A stretch of 64,000 nt of DNA from Ligustrum vulgare. Taxonomy: Eukaryota; Streptophyta; Magnoliopsida; Lamiales; Oleaceae. A program made the position numbers and the translations under genes. A model generated the notes under the pieces. It had not been told where the DNA came from. It was given only the letters and a program-made list of their open reading frames with translations, and made no database searches. The stretch is from contig OY743176.1 of the NCBI GenBank assembly GCA_963555705.1, forward strand, positions 41,524,497 through 41,588,496, given 5' to 3'. Positions 11,444 to 22,859 of the stretch are shown in pieces (within the stretch, counting starts at the first letter, position 1; each line of letters starts with the position of its first letter).

Positions 11444-11672
11444 GCCGAATTCGTAACGGAGTCTATCAAACTTACTAGTCAATTTGTGTATTGGTGTATT
11501 ACTTATAGGTGTTGACCACAAAGTACATGTGTCCCTACTTTAATTTGAAATTCAAATTCTCCCTCCGAAACTCCCGCCCTAAAGTACGAATATTCTAAAT
11601 TCAAAATCCGACACATGGGACCTAGTACGTATGGAATCTTCAGTCCACGCAGTGGCACGGCTCCCCCAACGC

Positions 11673-11707
11673 GCGGGCAAACCTATATAATATTACGGTT
11701 TGCCCGC
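11673..11707 (+). other. Origin stem-loop, unit 9
   Basis: TAATATTAC at 11688-11696, perfect stem. It lies ~110 bp before the partial LTR insertion. Confidence 0.78.
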
Positions 11708-11798
11708 CCGCCGGGGTCACCTCCGTACAGCCAGCTGGCCGAATCCTGGCCATCCGCTCTTCGGAACGACAGGGTTGATTCAGATCAACCGTCGAACT

Positions 11799-12123
11799 TG
11801 AAAATGATCCATATGCTTTCAAAAGAAAATTTATGCTTGGTATTCTTACTGGGATTTTATAAATCTCACTCCACGATATTTACCATTTTCAGATAATTGA
11901 AGGTTCGAGGCGGTCAACATGGAAGTGGCAAAAGTGGTTAAGATTGATGAGATAATTATGTTGAACTTTATGTAAGAAAATTATGTTCTATTTTTATTCA
12001 CAAATAAAATTATGGGATTCTAATTATTCTTTTGAATAATTTTACATTTCTATTTAAGTGTCGATAATATGATATGAGTCACTTTTAGTGGCACTCGAAT
12101 GGTCGAGAATTCGGGTCGTCACA
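11799..12123 (+). mobile_element. Partial LTR of the B/C family inside the satellite
   Basis: This is the reverse complement of the terminal ~320 bp of the B LTR (compare 20415-20740). It ends exactly at the LTR terminus CGGGTCGTCACA at 12123. The left junction shares TGAAA between satellite and LTR. About 150 bp of satellite including the origin occurs on both sides. The simplest history is LTR-element insertion followed by a deletion that removed most of one unit and the rest of the element. It is in the opposite orientation to A, B and C. Confidence 0.85.
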
Positions 12124-12141
12124 GCACGGCTCCCCCAACCC

Positions 12142-12176
12142 GCGGGAAAACCTATATAATATTACGGTTTGCCCGC
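12142..12176 (+). other. Origin stem-loop, unit 10
   Basis: TAATATTAC at 12157-12165, only 469 bp from the previous origin because of the LTR-associated deletion. The right arm reads GGTTTGCCCGC against GCGGGAAAACC, so one mismatch. Confidence 0.74.
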
Positions 12177-12392
12177 CTGCCGGGGTCACCTCCGTACAGC
12201 CAGCTGGCCGAATCCTGGCCATCCGCTCTTCGGAACAACAGGGTTGATTCAGATCAACCGTCGAACTTGAAATTGCCCGTGCTTCTAACTTGTAGCCTCA
12301 CGAGTAGGATGGTCCGTTCAATCGCGAACGTTTAACTCTGTCGTACACTTGTATAAACGTGACGATCTTTTCTCACCGTCTTGTTGGCTGTG

Positions 12393-12521
12393 ATGAACGT
12401 TTTACGGACTGTGATTCTTTCGATATTTATAACATTTTTGATCGTCCTGCAGATATACTTTGAAATTCATTTTGGGAAGTTCTTTCCCGATGAAGATGAT
12501 GCCATTTGTATTTTATATTGA
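12393..12521 (+). CDS. Satellite-unit small hydrophobic peptide, 42-aa form
   Basis: Same layout as 1293-1421, with Val instead of Met at residue 7. TATA at ~12351-12358. Confidence 0.28.
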   Translation: MNVLRTVILSIFITFLIVLQIYFEIHFGKFFPDEDDAICILY

Positions 12522-12771
12522 TGTGTATTCTGTGTCGAGTGTATTCGAAGTTGAACGATTAATTTATAGCTCGTATTTCGTTCGGACATTTGATTTGCGA
12601 ATCTCTTCATGTCAAATCAGAAACAGATGTAATGAGAACTTTAGATTCGAATTTGAAAATCGTTCATTCAATTTATCGCGTTCAAATCGTAAATAATTGA
12701 TATAAAGAACATCGTAGAAACATATACTGTTCAGATCACTCATCTAGAAGATGCAGAATTTCATAGTCATG

Positions 12772-13245
12772 TTATGTGCGCTTGTCCATATTCTCTTCGC
12801 GTCTGTATTGAATGATTTCGTAGCCTCTGTTCCGAGCCGTCCATGTGTACGTTGATCTGTGTATGCACTCGGAGTATTCTGAGTAGTAATCCGAGTCGAT
12901 CAGGCTGGATATGAATTTTGACAAATTCGTATCTATCTTCAACCTCTCGAGGTTCTCGATTATCTGTGCAGCTGGAGTTCTAAGATAGTTTATAATTCCC
13001 AAATTTATTCCGTCCTTGTAAAACAAGAAGTCGTTGTATTCTGGACACCAGAACGGTCTGAAAACCCACGACATCATTTTCGTTTGCCTGAACAAATGAT
13101 GCATATCTTCAATATGTTGAGAATAATATAATTTTTTTATCTGTTGTTTCAAATCTTCCGATAAATTGGAGAACAACTGCCCAAACTCGTGATTTTGGTC
13201 CAATGCGAATTGAGGCGAGTATTGAGAGGAATTCATGTTTCGCAT
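12772..13245 (-). CDS. Satellite-unit 157-aa protein with upstream region cut by element A
   Basis: The 157 codons from ATG are intact, but element A begins 24 bp upstream of the start (13270). The unit's own TATA box is therefore now at ~39690, beyond the insertion. Residue 12 is Gln and the Lys run is KKL, as in right-array units. Confidence 0.42.
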   Translation of the reverse strand: MRNMNSSQYSPQFALDQNHEFGQLFSNLSEDLKQQIKKLYYSQHIEDMHHLFRQTKMMSWVFRPFWCPEYNDFLFYKDGINLGIINYLRTPAAQIIENLERLKIDTNLSKFISSLIDSDYYSEYSECIHRSTYTWTARNRGYEIIQYRREENMDKRT

Positions 13246-14045
13246 GCCGAATTCGTAACGGAGTCTCTCTGTAACACCCCAAGTTCAAGAATCTTAACCT
13301 AGGTATGTTAACTTCCATTCACATTAATTGCGGAATTTAAAACGTTTACACGACAAAAATGTTCATTTATCCATTATAAAATTTTACAGAAATTTCGACA
13401 GAGTCTCCTCTATAAACTGGACATAGCCAACCTGTAGAGGGACATCAAGACCATTTTACAAATTGTAAGCATCAATCACATCACAATCACATTCACCATC
13501 GCCAAAACCAATCCATTCATTTCCCGAACTCCTCAAGTATAAGATTTTCCAAAACATCATCAAACATTGACAATTGAAATAAAAGGTAATTTAACCTCTA
13601 ATACGTTCCATACTTAATCAAAATAACTTCAACCAAACCATTATCAATAATAATGAATGAAGAAATAAATTTAAATGATAACTCGAATGAATTTAACTTT
13701 ATTAATTAAGACGACAACGGGTACTGTCGGAGTCAGCCGCCAAGTGTTCTCCTCTGATCATCTAACTTTCATCACCTGAAATATTGGGGAGGGATTGGGG
13801 TGAGCTAAAGCTCAGTAAGTAAACTGTATGCATGAATGCATGCTTATGACATGAATGCTTTTCGAAATTCCGTGTATGTATCCCCATTTACATTACTTTC
13901 CAGAACTTTCAAACCTTTCAACTTTCGTTCAACATTTCAAAACTTTCAATTCATTTCCATCGTGAGCTCACTTGATGTAACTTCTAGTCAATCAGCATAC
14001 AGTGGGAAATTACTTATTTGGAACCAGATTAACATGCGTATTTCC

Positions 14046-14158
14046 ACCGCAAAGCGGTTTAACATTCACTTTCCCACCGCAAAGCGGTGTAACATTCACT
14101 TTCCCACCGCAAAGCGGTGTAACATTCACTTTCCCACCGCAAAGCGGTGTAACATTAC
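14046..14158. repeat. 30-bp minisatellite with palindrome in the A LTR
   Basis: Four copies at 14046, 14076, 14106 and 14136, each with the perfect palindrome ACCGC-AAA-GCGGT. Four copies also lie in the 5' LTR (37560, 37590, 37620, 37650) and four diverged copies in D (57631-57731). Confidence 0.9.
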
Positions 14159-14882
14159 ATTCGGGTACGACGGTCCCCCGCGCCCCATTTCCCACTCGCA
14201 CCTTTCATGACATAGAAGTACACCCATTCTTTCAAAAACTTGGGATACATACTTTTTTGACAAAAATTTGCACTTTGACACATTCCTTTCATGAAAACAT
14301 TTGACTTTCTCATTTCGGTGCCAATGCATGCTTGATGATGCAATGACATGTAACGTGCATGCTTGAACATTCTTCTCAATAACATATGTTTTCCTAAAGT
14401 AAATGCAATTCATCAAGGCAAGTAATTTGCACGACAGTCATTTACACATAACTTTCACATTTACATTCAACTTCTATGAAAATAGGGGGAAGTTTACTTA
14501 CTTGACATCCTTAGTATTTACCGTTATCTGAATTTGCAAGTGGAGGAGCTTCGACTGCCCGTGTCGTCAATGTACCAAAATCCTAGTTGTACCCATTCAT
14601 TTAATAAAATATACTTTCAGTTCAATTTGATCTATTCATCATTCCTTTAAACAAGTTAAAACAATAAATCTTCTTCGAAAATAAGGGATAAATTCCAATC
14701 CACGTTATAAACTCTCATTTTTAAATTCAAACTCGAACTCAAAGTTACATAATTTAACCTAACGTCATAAAATCCACTCCCATAAAGTCCCAACAATTTC
14801 ACAAATCTTAAAAACCAACATGTATCCAAACTTCACCCAAACAGTTAACTAAACTACAATTTTCATAAATCTCAAAAATCAG

Positions 14883-14944
<62 letters not shown>

Positions 14945-15177
14945 CATACTTTAAAGCAAGTCAGAAATTTATTCACGTTAATACCACTTTCCCAAATTCT
15001 AAAATTCTCAATTTAACCCTTCACTAAACTAGAAGAAAATCAATTAAACAAATCGATTTAATAATTTTCGAATCCTATCACATATAAATACTAAATACCT
15101 AAATTTAAAAACTGAAATCAATCAATTAAATTTCGAAATCATACTTAGTCCGAATTTGAAAAATTACTGTGGTAATT

Positions 15178-15210
<33 letters not shown>

Positions 15211-15662
15211 CACACAGACACATCAATACACACATACATAAGCATTACCAAATCCCCAAATTAGCAATTATAATTCGAAATCTAACCAAACTTAAAATCT
15301 GAAAATATGAAAAAGATTATTATTATAACTCAAACTTTAACCAAACAGTCTCCTAAGCTACCAATTTCATAAATTAGGTTTACAACACAATCTATACATA
15401 CATTTATATAAACATTATTCAAATATCAAAATTAACCCTTAAAAATCGAAATCTACATATTTTGAAATCTGAAAATTTGAAAATCTCAGCCTATATACAA
15501 TACACTCAACATATACACACATCAATACGCATATATGTGTGTGTGCGAGTGCGTGTGCGTGTTTGGCGTGCGCTGTGTGTGTGTTTTGTGTCGGGTGTGT
15601 GCGCTACCGGGGAAGGAACGAGGGAAGGGGAGGGTTACCGGTGGTGGGCGACAGTGAGCTGA

Positions 15663-15808
15663 GTGAGGTCGAGAGAGGAGAGAGCCGAGATACGGAGAGA
15701 GCCGAGAGCGCTGTGAGAGCGACCGAGAGAGAGAGGAGCGGTAGAGAGAGAGAGAGAGAGCGTGAGGTGTGCGAAGAGAGAGAGACCGAGTTGTGCGGTT
15801 TATAAAAT
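15663..15808 (-). promoter_or_regulatory. Candidate LTR promoter: TATA box and CT-rich leader
   Basis: In element sense (minus) TTTTATAAACC (15799-15808) is followed by ~120 bp of (TC)n-rich sequence, the usual shape of a plant core promoter with a pyrimidine patch. The other LTR has the same at 39275-39284. Confidence 0.45.
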
Positions 15809-16174
15809 TAGGTCTAGGTTTAAATTTTGTCACTTTGCAATTTGGTCCCTCTACTTTGAAAACGGGTAATTTAAGTGTAAATCCTTCACAAGTTTAACAA
15901 AGTGCCCTATTTACGAAATAATGCAATCTAGGCAAATTACAAATTGATAAAAATAGAAATTTGGTAAGTAACAATTCGAATAAACAATTAAGCATAAAAT
16001 TATATGAAAAGATTTAAAAATTTTCTAGTTGGTAGATTGATCGAGACGGCGTCCAAGTCCTTCCACTGCAAAATGATTCAACTTATTATAAATAATAATT
16101 GTCAAATACATTATTCATCATAAAAAATTTAGGTGGTATTCAAGAAAGCACGCAAGACGAAAAGTGGTATTACA

Positions 16175-16192
16175 ATTCCTTACCCCCTAAAA
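16175..16192 (-). other. Element A polypurine tract
   Basis: Element-sense TTTTAGGGGGTAAGGAAT directly precedes the 3' LTR, itself preceded by the GAGGACGAAATT motif typical of plant chromoviruses. Confidence 0.8.
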
Positions 16193-16210
16193 GAAATTTC
16201 GTCCTCGAAA

Positions 16211-16450
16211 TTAAAACTTACCAAAAAGTTGTGGATACTTGGCACTCATTTCGTCTTCGCATTCCCAAGTAGCCTCTTCTACTGCATGATTCCTCCAAAG
16301 AACCTTAACTAACGTAATTTTCTTTCTTCTAAGTTCCTTATTTACTTTCATTAGGATTTTCACAAGTGACTCCTCATAAGTCAAATCCTCACAAAGATCT
16401 AATGACTCATAACTGAGGCTATGGGTGGAATCCAAAATATACCTCCTCAA
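16211..16450 (-). pseudogene. Chromodomain (integrase C-terminus) relic of element A
   Basis: A 79-codon open stretch without an ATG start contains a recognisable chromovirus integrase tail and chromodomain. Visible motifs are EDLTYEE, then LVKVLWRNHAVEEATWE with the aromatic residues expected of a chromodomain, then KYPQLF at the end. Chromodomains direct integration of chromoviruses to particular chromatin (family knowledge). A TAG lies upstream in the same frame and no integrase core is found beyond it, so it is a remnant. It sits just inside the polypurine tract, where the end of pol belongs. Confidence 0.8.
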
Positions 16451-19190
16451 CCTCTACACGTGAAATACGTTATGAACCCCAAATAGTGCCGGCAGCAATG
16501 CAACCTGATAAGCTAGGTCACCCACCCCTTTCAAGAATTCCGAAGGGGCCGACAAAACATAGGCTTAACTTTTCTTTCTTCCCGAATCTCATAACACTTT
16601 TCATAGGAGCTACCTTCAAAAGATCATATCGCCTACGGCGAATTCTAAATATTTCCTTCTTTTGTCCGTATAACCCTTTTGTCTACTCCGTGTCGTTATC
16701 ATCCATTGACAACTCTTTTCAACAACTTTTGTTGTTTGTTATACTATTTCTGGACCCAATAACTTTCTTTCTCCTAGCTCACCCTTGTGAACTGACGATC
16801 TACACTTCCTATCACATAGTACTCAATACGGATCGAAGTTTGATAGCTATTGTTGTAGGAGACCATCAATCGACATTATCCCACTTATGAATCCATTCAC
16901 TAACTTTCCATTTCCAGCCTTTCATAGGATCTATCCTAACGGCTAAACCTTAACATATATATATATTGATGGATCACATTCTTAAAACTAAAATCAAGAA
17001 GATTGACCAAAATAAAACTTTGTAATCCAGAATTAATGAAACTTGACGTCCATACCAAAATATACAGTAGAAATACTAAAACTTTGACAGAATCTTTCTG
17101 GAAAGATTTACAAACGAAATTCGAACATGCTGATATTTCTTTTAAAATCGAAGGATCAACTTAAATCCTGTAATCCATACTTATATATTGAAATCAAGTA
17201 TTCAGCATCATACACTCATCTTAAAACTAAAGCCAAGGTACTAATTTAAGAATTCATGCTTTCAAAATCATCATAACAACAATACTCTAACCAAGTATTT
17301 TATAAATAAATCATTGACCTATCACCAATGAATAAAACTTTTGTGATTCATATAGAATCCCTCATCAAGTTTACTTAACCCAAAGATACAATCTCATTAT
17401 AAGTAAAAGTCACACAACTGACCTCAAATAATCATATCAATCTCTCTGAGATTACAACATAATAACCATCATATCCTTCACACAAACCTTTTACATCAAT
17501 ATACTCGCTAAGATTTTATATCAATTTCTCAAACTCAATGAATCTTGGATTCTGCCATTGTCACTCTTTCTGCACACTACTCAATAAATAATCATTGAGA
17601 AGTCTTATTCTCATTTTCCACAAATCCTATCCACAAGGACAATTGTCAAAATTTTCATTTCTTATTTTTTAATCAAGATACCATCAATAATAATCTCCAC
17701 AATTTCATGGTATGTACTATCATAAACTTTCCTCCGATCAGATGCATTAATTCTGCAATACTTGTACGAATCTAGGACCTGATAAAGTTTCTTTCATCAA
17801 TTTCATCCAACAATCTCTCATATGATATTTTAGTATCATCAATGCAAACTTAATGTACATCAGTGAATCATTCACATTATGAGGAAATCCTGATTCATTT
17901 TCCATGACTGAGATTCATCTTTCTTCGAATTTCCACTTAGAACCAAATACAACATAACTTATTCATGGATGGTCAACTTATTTCATAATTTCAATACATT
18001 ATCACCTTCAGTTCTCATCATCACATTATTCCTTACAATCATCTATTATACCTTTTATATACAATTGACCTTATGACAATCATTATCTCACATAATCCCA
18101 AACATTCAATCGCATATCCCCAATTTCTCACTTTGAATAAATGGTTACTCCTTTAAGGCATCTCACCATAAAATATTTTCAATATCTCCCATTCATGGTA
18201 ACTGACTAATCCCAATAATCATATTACATGTAAATTCAACAGACGGTAAATGGTTTTCCTAACCATCACAAAGGTCTAAAATGCAAGCTCTCAACATAGC
18301 CTCTAAACTCTGTATAAAGAAATATTTGCTGATTACTTAAGTCATTATTCAATAACCCAAATGACATCACGTCTCTTCACTAATCTCTGTAAGCCCATGG
18401 AAAATTCTCTCCAAATTTCAATAAATCTTTACTATTTCTTTAAAAACATACCAAACCATAATAATTGTCATCTCTAAAACTTCTTTATCACCAAATATCA
18501 CCAAAATAATTAAAACGATAGAAATTACCTGAATATTCTCTCTATGTAGTATATCCAATAACATATTATTCACAAATCAACATAATATCATCAGCTTATC
18601 TTTAATATATCTTCCCGATCAAATTCCAAAATAAATCAACAGTATTATCTCATATCCTCATAATTTATAATATTCTCCAATATAAGTGATCATTTCTCAC
18701 TAATAATCAAGTTCCCAAGAATAATTAAAATTCTTTCCAATAATGCCATAACATTTGTCTTCACTCATCCTTTCAAAATATGACTTGACATTTCCCAATA
18801 TACGCATCAAGTCATCACATAACTTCATGTATACCTTGATATCCCAGAAAATCAATTCTTAATTCCTCAACATAACAATTTCAAATCATAGTTTCCAATA
18901 TCAACATCTCACTTCCTTCAATACATTAGTTGGTTCAAAAGACTACTCATACTTATAAATATATGCCACAAATCATATTCCCAAAATTTAATCACAAGAC
19001 CAAACTACATAATAAATTTCTCTCAAAATAGAGGAATAATTCACTTACTCAACACAATATCCATTACTTAATTCCCAATAACTAAGAACCAAATCTTTAA
19101 ATCTCAAATTTCATAATTTTTCTCATAGAAGTCTCAATAAAATCATATCACTCATAATCTCAACATCTCATCACAACTTCATAAAACTGG
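16451..19190 (-). other. Element A internal region, degenerate
   Basis: AT-rich sequence without a supported gene. The right place for RT, RNase H and integrase is filled by DNA dense in stops in all frames. Short matches to the B/C and D internal regions show common descent. The B/C cargo is inserted at the position corresponding to 18757-18843 here. Confidence 0.6.
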
Positions 19191-19194
19191 TTTT

Positions 19195-19375
19195 GCCATG
19201 TCTAAAATCAATTATGCAAAGTCTCATAAAACCATCTTTCTTCTTCATGTATAGCTCCTGAGTACCCCATGGCAAAAAGCTAGGTCGAACAAAACCTTTG
19301 TCCATGAGATTCTATAGTTGCACTTTGAGCTCTTTTAAGTTACGAAGGAGTCATCCGATATTATACCTTGGATAC
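19195..19375 (-). pseudogene. Reverse transcriptase N-terminal relic
   Basis: Translated leftward it shows DKGFVRP, then a Pro-Trp-Gly motif, then [10 protein letters not shown], the start of a Ty3/gypsy RT domain. Upstream text is frameshifted and carries stops. The catalytic YxDD region is not found. Confidence 0.75.
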
Positions 19376-19639
19376 TAGAGTTGCGCACTTAATCGATGAC
19401 GAATTCAATTTCTCTTTTAGGCGGTAAATCACAAAGATTGTCTGAGAAATCTTTAGTCATTCTCGAATAACTGAAATTTGCTCGAGAGAAGTATTCACCT
19501 TAGACACTTCAATTATTGCAACTAGGTAGGCCTAATAACTCTTATTCATCAATTGACGAGCCTTCATCACTGATAATATCGATATGAAAAGTTCTACCTT
19601 TACCTCAACAAGGCGAAAAAGAGTTTCATTTGAAGGTTC

Positions 19640-19925
19640 AAATACCACCTTAACGTAGCCAGTGATTGAAACCTTATACCATAATAATCATTCCATTCCT
19701 AGTATGACATCAAGATTGTGGGTATTCAGTGTTATGAAATCCATCATCTACTCCTTCCCATTCACCATGATTGGGACATTTCTCAACACATAACTTTAGT
19801 TCAACAATTCTTCAAATGGCGTTGACAATATAAACTTGGTCTCCAGCTACTGAGATGGGTAAATCAATTTTCCTATAACCGTTGGACTATCAAATGAGTG
19901 GGTAGACCCGAGATCAAACACGATA
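19640..19925 (-). pseudogene. Retroviral-type aspartic protease relic
   Basis: Translation gives VFDLGSTHSF at the active-site position (Ser of DSG replaced by Leu) and later LDVILGME, typical of gypsy proteases, with several stops between. The relic lies between the PBS side and the RT relic, in the expected order. Confidence 0.72.
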
Positions 19926-20320
19926 AGTGCTTAATACTAAGTTCGATGACTTCTCAACTTCTCGTTTGGACATTGTATACTCTCGTGCCGATATACCATT
20001 CATATCCATTTCTTATTTCACAAAAAGATCTAATAAACGGCACCCAAATTTTTAATAACCATTACTTTCTCACTTCCTCATTTACATAACGAAGATATAC
20101 TCATTATATTCACTGACAACATTCTTAACCTTTCACTTTCCGACATTACACATTAGCATGCAAGAATTTACAATAATTGGAACATCAAATAATATTTCAT
20201 AATTTAAACAAAATTTAACTTACCAGATGATCGAGGGAGAAGCACTTGAGGCGTGACTCAGTACCCGAACCATTTTCAAATAAATTTTAAAAGTCTACAG
20301 AATCGCTTTTAAAACTCTTA

Positions 20321-20332
20321 GCTCTGATACCA
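20321..20332 (-). other. Element A primer-binding site (tRNA-iMet)
   Basis: Element-sense TGGTATCAGAGC, complementary to the 3' end of plant initiator Met tRNA, lies 4 bp from the 5' LTR. Confidence 0.9.
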
Positions 20333-20336
20333 AAAA

Positions 20337-20414
20337 TGTAACACCCCAAGTTCAAGAATCTTAACCTAGGTATGTTAACTTCCATTCACATTAATTGCGG
20401 AATTTAAAACGTTT
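20337..20414 (-). repeat. Element A 5' LTR, first fragment
   Basis: 78 bp from TGTAACACCCC to the CGTTT target duplication of element B; identical to the start of the 3' LTR. Confidence 0.9.
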
Positions 20415-20928
20415 TGTGACGACCCGAATTCTCGACCATTCGAGTGCCACTAAAAGTGACTCATATCATATTATCGAGACTTAAATAGTAATGTAAAATT
20501 ATTCAAAAGAATAATTAGAATCCCATAATTTTATTTGTGAATAAAAATAGAACATAATTTTCTTACATAAAGTTCAACATAATTATCTCATCAATCTTAA
20601 CCACTTTTTGCCACTTCCATGTTGACCGCCTCGAACCTTCAATTATCTGAAAATGGTAAATATCGTGGAGTGAGATTTATAAAATCCCAGTAAGTATACC
20701 AAGCATAAATTTTCTTTTGAAAGCATATGGATCATTTTCATCATAACATAGGATAGGATCGAAATACTCATAAACATAGGGAGACACAAGAATTTTACCG
20801 AACTTAAATGGCAAGAATTCTTATGTGTAGCGCTACTAAACTCCGGTCCCCTTAGCATAATCATAAACATATCATATGGAACCCATAACAATCTTGTGAG
20901 ATTGATTTCATAGCAATGATCCAAACAT

Positions 20929-21777
20929 TTTCATAAAAACATAAGATATACTTACTTGTCATAAAAACATACTTACTTTTCATAAAAACATAAGGTGTAT
21001 TTACCTTTCATAAAAACATACTTACTTTTCATAAAAACATAAGATATACTTACTTGTCATAAAAACATACTTACTTTTCATAAAAACATAAGGTGTATTT
21101 ACCTTTCATAAAAACATACTTACTTTTCATAAAAACATAAGATATACTTACTTGTCATAAAAACATACTTACTTTTCATAAAAACATAAGGTGTATTTAC
21201 CTTTCATAAAAACATACTTACTTTTCATAAAAACATAAGATATACTTACTTGTCATAAAAACATACTTACTTTTCATAAAAACATAAGGTGTATTTACCT
21301 TTCATAAAAACATACTTACTTTTCATAAAAACATAAGATATACTTACTTGTCATAAAACATACTTACTTTTCATAAAAACATAAGGTGTATTTACCTTTC
21401 ATAAAAACATACTTACTTTTCATAAAAACATAAGATATACTTACTTGTCATAAAAACATACTTACTTTTCATAAAAACATAAGGTGTATTTACCTTTCAT
21501 AAAAACATACTTACTTTTCATAAAAACATAAGATATACTTACTTTTCATAAAAACATAAGGTGTATTTACCTTTCATAAAAACATACTTACTTTTCATAA
21601 AAACATAAGGTGTATTTACCTTTCATAAAAACATACTTACTTTTCATAAAAACATAAGATATACTTACTTGTCATAAAAACATACTTACTTTTCATAAAA
21701 ACATAAGGTGTATTTACCTTTCATAAAAACATACTTACTTTTCATAAAAACATAAGATATACTTACATTTCATAACA
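20929..21777. repeat. AT-rich minisatellite rich in ACTTAC / TTTACC
   Basis: About 850 bp of ~28-86-bp repeats built from CATAAAAACATA-x-ACTTAC and GGTGTATTTACCTTT. Shorter versions lie in the C LTRs (24305-24705, 30695-31095), and B's 5' LTR has little of it. Confidence 0.92.
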
Positions 21778-22243
21778 ACATACCCATAATTTTATTTGTG
21801 AATAAAAATAGAACATAATTTTCTTACATAAAGTTCAACATAATTATCTCATCAATCTTAACCACTTTTTGCCACTTCCATGTTGACCGCCTCGAACCTT
21901 CAATTATCTGAAAATGGTAAATATCGTGGAGTGAGATTTATAAAATCCCATTAAGTATACCAAGCATAAATTTTCTTTTGAAAGCATATGGATCATTTTC
22001 ATCATAACATAGGATAGGATCGAAATACTCATAAACATAGGGAGACACAAGAATTTTACCGAACTTAAATGGCAAGAATTCTTATGTGTAGCGCTACTAA
22101 ACTCCGGTCCCCTTAGCATAATCATAAACATATCATATGGAACCCATAACAATCTTGTGAGATTGATTTCATAGCAATGATCCAAACATTTTCATAAAAA
22201 CATAAGATATACTTACTTGTCATAAAAACATACTTACTTTTCA

Positions 22244-22550
22244 TGATTATATATAATGGAGTCTTATCAATCATTCATATACTTTTCCATATTTATACAA
22301 ATATTATGCTCTTCATGATTATATATAATGGAGTCTTATCAATCATTCATATACTTTTCCATATTTATACAAATATTATGCTCTTCATGATTATATATAA
22401 TGGAGTATATAAATCATTCATATACTTTTCCATATTTATACAAATATTATGCTCTTCATGATTACATATAATGGAGTCTTATCAATCATTCATATACTTT
22501 TCCATATTTATACAAATATTATGCTCTTCATGATTACATATAATGGAACC
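22244..22550. repeat. ~71-bp tandem repeat in the B 3' LTR
   Basis: Just over four copies of a unit containing ATACTTTTCCATATTTATAC and GCTCTTCATGATTA. The same unit is at 24931-25310, 31321-31700 and 36274-36580. Confidence 0.9.
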
Positions 22551-22826
22551 TCCCATGCTTGCATATATTTTCTTAATTTCAATAATAAAAATAATTTTTG
22601 TATAAATAAATATTGGGATAACATTGAATTAAGTACTTGGACTTAATATACTTTAAATCAAGAGAATGGAGATATTTTTAGAAATTCGGAATTTAATTTA
22701 AAATCGAACGATCTCGATTATTTCTTGACTTGGCTATACGAATACGTCGCGGCGTTAACTTAATAGTAGCGACACGATTTTCTATTAAAATAATTATTAA
22801 TCGCGTAAAAATTCTGGGTCGCTACA

Positions 22827-22846
22827 ATCTTACCTCCTTAAAATAA
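22827..22846 (-). other. Element B polypurine tract
   Basis: Element-sense TTTTAAGGAGGTAAGAT next to the 3' LTR, after the chromovirus-type GAGGACGAAATT. Confidence 0.75.
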
Positions 22847-22859
22847 TTTCGTCCTCGAA

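Larger units (their letters stand above)
1..13269. repeat. Left half of 1.33-kb tandem satellite array (ssDNA-satellite-like units)
   Basis: About ten head-to-tail units. The ATG-GGA-CC landmark recurs at 984, 2317, 3649, 4981, 6307, 7634, 8961, 10288 and 11615, giving periods of 1333, 1332, 1332, 1326 and then 1327. Each unit has a GC-rich ~180-bp block with an origin-like stem-loop, a leftward 157-codon ORF and a T-rich spacer. The array is interrupted by a partial LTR at ~11799-12123 and ends at the 5-bp target site of element A. Unit size and layout resemble a tandemly integrated circular ssDNA satellite. A plain genomic satellite that evolved from such a replicon fits equally well. Confidence 0.9.
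13270..16174 (-). repeat. Element A 3' LTR (2.9 kb)
   Basis: It begins TGTAACACCCC at 13270, ends GTGGTATTACA at 16174, and matches 20337-20414 plus 36862-39650. It contains 30-bp palindromic repeats (14046-14150), a (TA)n tract (14887-14940), CA/TA repeats (15179-15215) and a GA-rich block (15663-15790). No protein-coding region is supported. Confidence 0.9.
20415..22826 (-). repeat. Element B 3' LTR with internal duplication (2.41 kb)
   Basis: It matches 35706-36856 (1,151 bp) but has 1,261 extra bp: sequence from 20522 repeats from 21783. The extra copy contains the long AT-rich minisatellite. The LTR holds no supported gene. Confidence 0.9.

Noticed and set aside
14010..14304. Overlapping PPQSG / CGGKVNVTPL-type repeat frames
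   Set aside because: Both strands are open because the 30-bp minisatellite is a multiple of three.
15522..15833. Ser/Arg/Leu-rich frames on both strands of the GA-rich block (also 38890-39336)
   Set aside because: Low-complexity translation of GA/CT microsatellite in the LTR promoter region.
16486..16890. 134-codon rightward frame next to the chromodomain relic (similar frames in D at 59846-60281)
   Set aside because: Antisense to the decayed integrase end of the element, with no known motif, and frameshifted between A and D.
19898..20089. 63-codon rightward frame, also in D (56355, 63454)
   Set aside because: Antisense shadow of the protease relic with a GTG/TTG-type start.
20321..20332. 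Possible tRNA gene fragment
   Set aside because: Only the 12-nt primer-binding site is present; no cloverleaf follows.
20643..20924. 93-codon leftward frame repeated in all B/C LTRs
   Set aside because: TTG start inside an LTR, truncated in the satellite-borne LTR fragment; conservation simply follows LTR identity.
20929..21777. CRISPR-like regular repeats
   Set aside because: Repeats and spacers are both repeated, AT-rich, and lie in a plant LTR; this is a minisatellite.
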